Part shown: in pieces, positions 30,432 through 35,106 of the stretch
Numbering within the stretch: position 1 is the stretch's first letter
Layout of the letters: each line of letters starts with the position of its first letter
Source of the DNA: a virus
Length of the DNA: 35,106 bases
Direction: 5' to 3' (one strand)
IMG/VR virus record: IMGVR_UViG_3300045971_000258
Location: 1-35,106 of that record
Program-made: the position numbers and the translations under genes
Notes under the pieces: generated by a model
Told to the model about the DNA's origin: nothing
The model's input: the letters and a program-made list of their open reading frames with translations, nothing else
The model's database searches: none

Positions 30432-30462
30432 ACTGTAGCAATATCTAAGCAGTTGCTACAGT
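30432..30462. repeat. Inverted pair of ACTGTAGCA repeats
   Basis: ACTGTAGCA at 30432-30440 (plus) and 30454-30462 (minus), the same 9-mer that is repeated upstream of int at 4335-4675. One protein probably binds both regions, 26 kb apart on this map. Confidence 0.55.
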
Positions 30463-30547
30463 AGGCACGCTTTCCTCAATGTAATCAATAGGTTACTGTC
30501 AGCGTGATATATCCAGTGTATTTCACTCCAAACAGTGAGTATTTCGC

Positions 30548-30578
30548 TGTGTATAACGTTGAGTATGGATGTGCATAA
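30548..30578 (-). other. Two DnaA boxes (TTATACACA and TTATGCACA)
   Basis: Minus-strand perfect matches to TTATNCACA at 30556-30548 and 30578-30570, 22 bases apart start to start, i.e. about two helical turns. The iterons begin 4 bases further on. Confidence 0.6.
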
Positions 30579-30581
30579 AGT

Positions 30582-30642
30582 GGCTCGATTTGGGTGTTTT
30601 CAGGCTGATTTTGGGTGATATTGGCTCGATATTGGTGAGTTA
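30582..30642 (+). repeat. Three iterons of 20-21 bp
   Basis: Units begin at 30582, 30603 and 30623: GGCTCGATTTGGGTG, GGCTGATTTTGGGTG and GGCTCGATATTGGTG. The 21- and 20-base spacing puts them on the same face of the helix, as in iteron-type origins or multi-site regulators, and they adjoin two DnaA boxes. Confidence 0.6.
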
Positions 30643-30760
30643 GACGAGGGAATACTTAAAATAGACGCGGGACATTCAGAGTGTGTAGTCTTGTATGTAT
30701 TTCGTCTGTAGATTGCTCATTTAATCGCGTTATTTTCATCCTGTAATGTTTCACTGTTAT

Positions 30761-30778
30761 TCAATAATCAGTTATTGA
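30761..30778. promoter_or_regulatory. Perfect dyad TCAATAA-TCAG-TTATTGA
   Basis: 7-bp arms, 4-base spacer, within the AT-rich part of the candidate origin. Operator-like; the protein that binds is unknown. Confidence 0.4.
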
Positions 30779-31075
30779 TACTCATCATATATTCACTGTC
30801 CAGACTGCTGTTAACGCAAAGCGACAGGAACTAAACAGTTATCCATATAAATCGCAAATAAGCTCCTTGCGCTGGATAATGCATTGCCACGTGTGTTTGC
30901 TTGTACTGCATCTGTCTATGCTGTTGTAGAGCTTTGTAGTGTGTTTGTGAGTACTTGAGATAAGTGCTTTTATTGTGTTGTCTACTTGCTGCTATGTAGT
31001 GCGCGAGTCTGTTGCTCTACTTGTGCGCAATCTACTCAATGTCAGACCCTTTTACCTGGGCTCTACAAGTTCTTC

Positions 31076-31129
31076 TTGATGATCTGCATTTCAGACTTGT
31101 GTAATGACTTTATGCACCGTTTTGGTGCA
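31076..31129 (+). promoter_or_regulatory. Sigma70-type promoter with dyad at the transcription start
   Basis: TTGATG (31076-31081), 18 bases, TGTAAT (31100-31105). The predicted start is near 31112, where a dyad TGCACC-GTTTT-GGTGCA (31113-31129) begins. The dyad could be an operator or a 5' RNA hairpin for the right-arm operon starting at 31173. Confidence 0.5.
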
Positions 31130-31172
31130 CACTTAAAGGGCAAACAAAGTGAGCCCGAAATAGGAGTTACTT

Positions 31173-31481
31173 ATGTCTACGTTTTCCGCTACTTTCACAG
31201 AGATCCTTAACGCTACTGTTAGCAAGCTAATGGAGGAACAATTTGCAGTGCTAACAGCGCGGATAGAGGTGCTGGAAGAGACTATTGGAGAGTTGGGTTT
31301 AGAGAATGAGAGCTTGCAACGGGACTTGGATATGCTTGATGTAAGCAGTGCAGTTGAGCGTTGTATTGTGGACTACGACTTCACAGATATTGTTGCTAAC
31401 AGTTTGCGGACGGATGTGCTGTTTGAGAGTGGTGATTTTGAGTGTGCAGTTAAAGAAGTAATTGTTAATTCACTGCGTTAA
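31173..31481 (+). CDS. Unknown phage protein with coiled coil (102 aa)
   Basis: Residues about 15-55 form a leucine-rich coiled coil (KLMEEQFAVLTARIEVLEET, then GELGLENESLQRDLDMLD). The rest is acidic (DYDFTDIVANSLRTDVLF; DFECAVKEVIVNSLR), a pattern of E/D-rich repeats seen in small phage early proteins. No known family. First of a three-gene operon with near-identical ribosome binding sites; this one is TAGGAGTTACTT. Early expression from the promoter at 31076-31105 is inferred. Confidence 0.65.
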   Translation: MSTFSATFTEILNATVSKLMEEQFAVLTARIEVLEETIGELGLENESLQRDLDMLDVSSAVERCIVDYDFTDIVANSLRTDVLFESGDFECAVKEVIVNSLR

Positions 31482-31493
31482 GGAGTTACTCAA

Positions 31494-31763
31494 ATGTCCA
31501 AATTAGATAAAGCAGTTATTGATAAGTTACAACGTGCTATGTATCGCACTTGGAGTGATATTGGCTATGACGTTGTTGCAAATATGCAGGAATGCGGAGA
31601 GCGTTTAACAAATTCAATGGCAGTTGAAATGTGTATCGATGCAGACAGACTCAAATATAACGGTGGGGATATTGAGGCAGATGTTTTGGTTATGCAGTTG
31701 TGTACGGAACATGGGTATACCAAAGTGCTGCGCTTTTTGTCTAAAAACTTTAAGTTAGTTTAA
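31494..31763 (+). CDS. Unknown phage protein (89 aa)
   Basis: Begins MSKLDKAVIDKLQRAMYRTW; mainly helical and acidic, with Cys at about 53, 62 and 85-region-free C-terminus (RFLSKNFKLV). No domain recognised. Its ribosome binding site AAGGAGTTACT starts in the stop codon of the preceding gene (TAAGGAG), tightly coupling the two. Same operon as the 102-aa and 61-aa genes. Confidence 0.65.
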   Translation: MSKLDKAVIDKLQRAMYRTWSDIGYDVVANMQECGERLTNSMAVEMCIDADRLKYNGGDIEADVLVMQLCTEHGYTKVLRFLSKNFKLV

Positions 31764-31775
31764 GGAGTAACTAAA

Positions 31776-31961
31776 ATGTATGATTTAGATATGTGCTTTG
31801 CTACTGCGTTTGATTCTCATATTGATGAGACCACTCCTGCTGTAGTTATGTTTGGAATAACATTTACTGCGTCTCAAATACTCAAGGAGTGCGACCCAGT
31901 TGCCTACCACATTATGTATCGCGATTATGTAAACTACTTCTGTTTAGATGAAGCTGAATAG
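31776..31961 (+). CDS. Unknown small phage protein (61 aa)
   Basis: Acidic, aromatic-rich (MYDLDMCFATAFDSHIDETT; CDPVAYHIMYRDYVNYFCLD). The C-terminal half, ILKECDPVAYHIMYRDYVNY, has the feel of the small L-x-x-x-D-P-x-A-Y motif common in phage early proteins, but no named family fits. Ribosome binding site AAGGAGTAACT overlaps the previous stop codon; a terminator follows, so it is the last gene of the operon. Confidence 0.65.
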   Translation: MYDLDMCFATAFDSHIDETTPAVVMFGITFTASQILKECDPVAYHIMYRDYVNYFCLDEAE

Positions 31962-31981
31962 TTAAATGTACAACACATAAC

Positions 31982-32007
31982 AAAGCGCTCTTAATGGGCG
32001 CTTTTTT
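31982..32007 (+). terminator. Rho-independent terminator
   Basis: AAAGCGCTC (31982-31990), five-base loop, GGGCGCTTT (31996-32004) with one T-G pair, followed by a T run to 32007. Ends the 102/89/61-aa operon. Confidence 0.85.
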
Positions 32008-32292
32008 ATTTGCTGTTTAGATAAGTGCAGTTATGCATTTGTCTCAGTGCGAGTTTGGGATATGCAGTGCTACGCACTGTGGCTCTTGCTGGAGTCAGCT
32101 TTGTTGGGGTCTGTCTTGCGTTTGTTTGGGTGCCAGCATAGTGTGTATGTATTTTGGAAATCGTGCGCAGGAAGAGCCCCTATAGCTTGTTTCTGACGCA
32201 TTCTGTAGGTGGGTTTGGTTCACTGGTTCACGCTTTGTCACTGCTTTGCTGGTTCTGCTACATATAGTGGGCGAGGTTTGGGGTGCGGGAAG

Positions 32293-32301
32293 TTATGCAC
32301 A
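32293..32301 (+). other. DnaA box TTATGCACA
   Basis: Perfect consensus match outside the main cluster. Alone it is weak evidence of a second origin; a near-match TGTGCACAA follows at 32334. Confidence 0.35.
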
Positions 32302-32458
32302 GCCAGGTTAAAAGTGGGCGGTTCATTGGACGATCTGTGCACAACATTCCTGCATTTAGTTGAGATAAGTCAAAACCAAAATGCAGCCTTGCATAGAGGC
32401 AGCGAAAAAAAATTTGCTGATTCTATTTTTTGGGGCAATTTTCAAAACTGCACAGTCG

Positions 32459-32487
32459 TTGATCTGCTGGTTTTCTGTGCCTATAAT
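32459..32487 (+). promoter_or_regulatory. Strong sigma70 promoter of the right-end operon
   Basis: TTGATC (32459-32464), 17 bases, TATAAT (32482-32487, perfect). Predicted start near 32494, leaving a 20-base leader with AACGGGAGGC ribosome binding site before the ATG at 32515. The best-looking host-type promoter in the window. Confidence 0.75.
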
Positions 32488-32514
32488 GTTTTCCAATATA
32501 AACGGGAGGCACTT

Positions 32515-33144
32515 ATGGCTTGGCATCAACCAGAGTTCGTTGATGGTTATGACGATTGCACATTATTCGTAGGCATTAGTGATGAGTTGAGCCTTTCCCG
32601 TAAACAATGTGAGTTGTTAATGGCAGAGCTTGAAGAAGATTACACGAAGAACGAAGCCAATAGACGCAAAAAGGCTTACAAGAAATTCTATCGTTGGTTT
32701 GATCACTTATCTTATATCTCATCTACTTACACTGGCTTTGAGTTGAACTTTTCTGTTCTAAGTGAAGATTTAGTTCCCAAGAGTAAGCGCAAGACTCAAG
32801 CAAGCATTGATGAGTATCTTGAATCACTGCGTGAGGAAATAAACGATAGCATTTACTGTTCTACCTTAGTCTCCAATCTCTGCACTATATCTGGCGAGAG
32901 TATGTGGGAGTGGATAAAGGAAGCTTCTGTAGACGACTATCCAGACATTATTGACACTTACATTTCATTGTGCACTGATTGCGGCTATGAGGCTTGCACA
33001 TCTGACATAATCTCTTTGTTTGATGATAAGTTGAGTGTTGATGATATTGAGATGCTACTTAACTTCAAAATTTTAAGTGGCGCAGTTGTTGTGGATCACG
33101 TTAAAGATAAACAAACTTGGGAGTTTCCAAATGGGTCAAGCTAA
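32515..33144 (+). CDS. Unknown phage protein (209 aa), first gene of the right-end operon
   Basis: The start is the ATG at 32515 (MAWHQPEFVDGYDDCTLFVG), right after the promoter at 32459-32487 and the ribosome binding site GGGAGG; the frame is open upstream to 32209 but covers non-coding DNA. Residues about 35-65 are charged and helical (KQCELLMAELEEDYTKNEAN), with a basic patch RRKKAYKKFYRWF (about 50-62). The C-terminal half is acidic with several Cys (CSTLVSNLC; SLCTDCGYEACTSD). No domain recognised. It overlaps the next gene by 14 bases. Probably an early, host-directed or regulatory protein by position (inference). Confidence 0.6.
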   Translation: MAWHQPEFVDGYDDCTLFVGISDELSLSRKQCELLMAELEEDYTKNEANRRKKAYKKFYRWFDHLSYISSTYTGFELNFSVLSEDLVPKSKRKTQASIDEYLESLREEINDSIYCSTLVSNLCTISGESMWEWIKEASVDDYPDIIDTYISLCTDCGYEACTSDIISLFDDKLSVDDIEMLLNFKILSGAVVVDHVKDKQTWEFPNGSS

Positions 33145-33793
33145 AGCACGTAAAGCGGAGATTGAAGTGTTAAAGAAGGGTGAAGCTACTTTGCCAACAC
33201 CAGATGTAGTGCATCACTACTTCAAAGGTGTTTCGCTCTACAGTATGTTTACTGATGGGTTCATTGCTACAGAGAGCAAACGCAGTATCAACAGGATGGT
33301 GCGAAAGAATACGGACTGTGTATGGTTCACTTCTAAAGACACATATCCTAAGACAGCACTACCGAGGATTTCAGGTATTCCTTACACTGATTTAGATAGC
33401 CAGCAGAGAGTTCCTATCTCAGTTGATCACGACGATTTAGCTGTTTACGTTGGTGGTGTGTTCCGCTTCTCACTTAAGCTTGATGAACACAAGGAAGTGA
33501 AGCTGTGGAAGGATAGCGCGGAGCGTGTTATCGCATTGCGAATTGCAGATTGGGCACGGATGGAGAGGATCGCTAACAAGGTAGGCGATAACATAAACTG
33601 CTACTGGTACTCAAGTACGGACATTCCACTTGAGAACGTCACATTGCAACAATACAAGGGTGGGTGGGTTGATGTGTTGCCCAATCTCTGTGTCTCATCA
33701 GTAACAGCGGAGCAGCAAGCCATTATTGATTCGTTGATGGCTGAGAGTGCAGAAGTGTGTAAGAAGAACGGCTTGAAGCTACATCACGTTTGA
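33131..33793 (+). CDS. Unknown MGQAK-type phage protein, possible ADP-ribosyltransferase-like fold (220 aa)
   Basis: The start is the ATG at 33131 (MGQAKARKAEIEVLKKGEAT), with GGGAG before it; the longer frame from 33077 overlaps the previous gene. The MGQAKxRK start is common to many small bacterial and phage proteins. Residues about 27-70 (VVHHYFKGVSLYSMFTDGFI, then VWFTSKDTYPKTALP) have the arrangement H-Y/F...L/M...I/F..DG.I....VWF seen at the N-terminus of ADP-ribosyltransferase-like proteins (DarT/DUF952 type). A complete catalytic set cannot be confirmed by eye. It lies in the putative early operon, where host-modifying enzymes are frequent. Low confidence on function, good confidence that it is a gene. 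Confidence 0.6.
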   Translation: MGQAKARKAEIEVLKKGEATLPTPDVVHHYFKGVSLYSMFTDGFIATESKRSINRMVRKNTDCVWFTSKDTYPKTALPRISGIPYTDLDSQQRVPISVDHDDLAVYVGGVFRFSLKLDEHKEVKLWKDSAERVIALRIADWARMERIANKVGDNINCYWYSSTDIPLENVTLQQYKGGWVDVLPNLCVSSVTAEQQAIIDSLMAESAEVCKKNGLKLHHV

Positions 33794-33875
33794 TATGTCA
33801 AAAACTAAATTCGCTGTATTTGAAGTACCAAAGGATGGTAAATAGCTAACTATTGCCGCACTAAGGAAAGCGTCA

Positions 33876-34382
33876 GTGAGTGATTGGGTTTATGAAGTAC
33901 ATGCAAGGTTCACTATGAAGAACAATAAGGATAACCCAACTACGCATGAGATTTATGAGTTAGCTCACTTGCGTACTCACGTTCAAAACTATGTTCGCTT
34001 AAGTTCGTTTCAGTTGTTCGCGTTTAGTCCAAATGCTGCGGGTGCTTGGATTGCATTGAAACTAACAGATAGGAACTTGCATTTCTTTGAGTTCGATTCT
34101 GTTGATTTGCCTAAACTTAAAGAAGCGATGTATCGCCATTCTGAGTGTAAAGGTGTTAGTGATGCCTTTGAATATCTTAAAAGACGAACTAACAACTATA
34201 TTGATGAGATTGCTACAAATAACAGTTGGGCTAACTGGACTGGTGTGTTCAATCAAACGCAAATTGACTATTTCAATACAATAGCTGCATCAGTTACACC
34301 TATACAAGATGAATTCAATTTGCACACTAAGCACGTTTATGATGAAGTTGCTTCATTTATTGACAATGGATGGACAGTATGA
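33876..34382 (+). CDS. Unknown phage protein, GTG start (168 aa)
   Basis: The GTG at 33876 follows AAGGAAA by 7 bases; no ATG with a ribosome binding site lies nearby (first ATG would remove 13 residues). Sequence: MSDWVYEVHARFTMKNNKDN, with aromatic segments (FQLFAFSPNAAGAWIALKLT) and a charged helix (DLPKLKEAMYRHSECKGVSD). No domain recognised. An 82-base gap with a 16-codon frame (33795-33845) separates it from the preceding gene. The next gene overlaps its stop by ATGA, so the two are coupled. Confidence 0.6.
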   Translation: MSDWVYEVHARFTMKNNKDNPTTHEIYELAHLRTHVQNYVRLSSFQLFAFSPNAAGAWIALKLTDRNLHFFEFDSVDLPKLKEAMYRHSECKGVSDAFEYLKRRTNNYIDEIATNNSWANWTGVFNQTQIDYFNTIAASVTPIQDEFNLHTKHVYDEVASFIDNGWTV

Positions 34383-35083
34383 ACTTTGATTACGCAAACA
34401 TTGTCACGTCGTCAATGGACATACACGGCTTTAGGGAGTTGATGACGGACAGAGCAGATAGAACTGATATAACAGATACATTTTGTGTTGAGGATTGGTG
34501 GACTACTTACACCTTTGTTGTATGGCCTTTTATGTCTCTGTCAGGTAGGCAAGCACAAATCTTAAAGGACGAGTTAGATGTAATTTATGAGACTTACAGA
34601 GAGTCACGATCCAACGAAGCAAAGCTCTTTAGACAATGGTATGACGAGAACAGTTTACCTCCAGGTGTATTGTGGTATCACGAAAAAGTATTTGTTGGAT
34701 TGAATGAAAAGGGAGATAGTCTGCAACTTGCTTGGCCAGGTAAGATAAGGGATGTATTTGATCCAACTACATTGCAGTACGATAAGCACTTACGGCAATG
34801 GGTTACTGTAGATAACTTGCACCTGATTGCCACTCAAATGCGAAACATAGTGCACGGCACAGCAATTTATAGATCATTGGACACAATCATTCGTATGAAG
34901 CAATTGCTGCCTATCTACGATGGCACAGTATCAGCAATACAGGACTACCACAACTGCCACAAAGTAAGTGAGATGAATTTGTCTGAATCTCACTTTAGAA
35001 AGACATTTGCAGATGAGCCTGATTTGTGTAATCAGTTCATCACTTTGTGGTTACTGCTTAGAGAAGTTCAAATCGAAGCTTAA
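34379..35083 (+). CDS. Unknown phage protein (234 aa), last gene before the right edge
   Basis: Two in-frame ATGs, 34370 and 34379; the second overlaps the previous stop as ATGA and has GGATGG 5 bases before it, so it is preferred (MNFDYANIVTSSMDIHGFRE). The protein is rich in D, W, Y and L: EDWWTTYTFVVWPFMSLSGR (about 38-57), KDELDVIYETYRESRSNEAK, WYHEKVFVGLNEKGD and HFRKTFADEPDLCNQFITLW near the end. Neither membrane helices nor a known domain are evident. Possibly a partner of the 168-aa protein encoded just before it. Confidence 0.6.
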   Translation: MNFDYANIVTSSMDIHGFRELMTDRADRTDITDTFCVEDWWTTYTFVVWPFMSLSGRQAQILKDELDVIYETYRESRSNEAKLFRQWYDENSLPPGVLWYHEKVFVGLNEKGDSLQLAWPGKIRDVFDPTTLQYDKHLRQWVTVDNLHLIATQMRNIVHGTAIYRSLDTIIRMKQLLPIYDGTVSAIQDYHNCHKVSEMNLSESHFRKTFADEPDLCNQFITLWLLLREVQIEA

Positions 35084-35106
35084 CAGCAGTCACAAAAAAG
35101 CCCACT
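35084..35106 (+). other. Start of a probable terminator, cut by the window edge
   Basis: After the stop codon the sequence AAAAAAGCCCACT looks like the left arm of an A-flanked GC hairpin like those at 3681-3706 and 29736-29760. The right arm is outside the window. Confidence 0.3.

Larger units (their letters stand above)
30025..31172. other. 1.15-kb non-coding region: candidate replication origin and control region
   Basis: No credible gene: the 72-codon minus-strand frame at 30084-30302 and the 74-codon plus-strand frame at 30986-31210 have no ribosome binding site and atypical composition. The region holds dyads, three perfect DnaA 9-mers, three iterons, an inverted pair of ACTGTAGCA, an AT-rich stretch (about 30700-30800) and, at its right end, a sigma70 promoter for the right operon. 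DnaA boxes plus iterons plus an AT-rich stretch is the usual composition of an origin; repressor operators are also plausible among the dyads. Confidence 0.5.
31962..32514. other. 550-base non-coding region between the two right-arm units
   Basis: Contains the terminator 31982-32007, a perfect dyad CAGTGC-TAC-GCACTG (32065-32079), a fourth perfect DnaA box TTATGCACA (32293-32301), a near-match TGTGCACAA (32334-32342), a direct repeat GGTTCACTGGTTCAC (around 32217-32231), and the promoter at 32459-32487. The 32209 reading frame that runs into the next gene crosses all of this and is not translated from there. Confidence 0.45.

Noticed and set aside
32209-32514. 102-codon N-terminal extension of the 209-aa protein
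   Set aside because: It covers the sigma70 promoter TTGATC-17-TATAAT, a DnaA box and the ribosome binding site of the ATG at 32515; its residues (Cys/His/Leu mix) look non-coding.
33795-33845. 16-codon frame MSKTKFAVFEVPKDGK right after the 220-aa gene
   Set aside because: The peptide looks protein-like but there is no ribosome binding site and the frame is too short to support; could be a decayed gene start.

Overview
This window is most of the structural half of a temperate, short-tailed (podovirus-type) phage genome, either a prophage or a free phage contig. The evidence is a large terminase, portal, scaffold, HK97-type capsid, tail adaptor and nozzle, and large ejection-type virion proteins in one collinear block, plus a complete tyrosine integrase. 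No sheath, baseplate or tape-measure genes of a contractile or long non-contractile tail are visible. The gene set and order resemble the BPP-1/BcepC6B type of betaproteobacterial phages, so a Gram-negative, perhaps betaproteobacterial, host is likely (inference). Base composition is moderately AT-rich. There are no rRNA, tRNA, IS or CRISPR features. Replication polymerase, primase, CI-like repressor and a free-standing endolysin are not seen, so the genome probably continues past both edges.

Layout. 1-3.4 kb (minus): two transcription units of small unknown genes and an SF2 helicase-like ATPase whose 5' leader can form an H-type pseudoknot. 3.7-4.2 kb (minus): a small lysine/alanine-rich protein with its own terminator. 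4.2-4.8 kb: a non-coding region full of a 9-bp repeat (ACTGTAGCA), then the plus-strand integrase (4.8-5.9 kb). 5.9-28.7 kb (minus): the morphogenesis block, in transcription order small terminase, large terminase, portal, zinc-ribbon protein, scaffold, capsid, decoration-type protein, unknown coiled-coil protein, tail adaptor, tail nozzle, GNAT acetyltransferase, three large ejection-type virion proteins (one with peptidase S74, one with a GH108-type muramidase domain), S74 tail fibre, membrane proteins, repeat-rich tail proteins and a holin-like protein. 28.8-29.7 kb (plus): two small genes. 29.8-30.0 kb (minus): a small protein of a plasmid-type family. 30.0-31.2 kb: a non-coding region with three perfect DnaA boxes, three 20-21 bp iterons, dyads and two more ACTGTAGCA copies, a candidate replication origin/control region. 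31.2-35.1 kb (plus): seven unknown genes in two units.

Regulation appears two-tiered. The minus-strand block uses a recurring intergenic element, consensus GCWTAAATACTTTG, usually 20-80 bases upstream of a start codon and often just after a terminator or hairpin; it looks like the T4-type late promoter TATAAATA. The plus-strand right arm uses ordinary host sigma70-like promoters (TTGACA-18-TGTAAT, TTGATG-18-TGTAAT, TTGATC-17-TATAAT). At the tail adaptor gene the TAAATA element sits in the loop of a perfect 12-bp hairpin that buries the ribosome binding site. That arrangement could silence read-through RNA and allow translation only of RNA started at the late promoter, as known for T4 gene e.

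Small genes under 60 codons were found at 1650-1778 and 8690-8860. Several long reading frames begin upstream of the true start; starts here were chosen from ribosome binding sites, stop/start overlaps and promoters.
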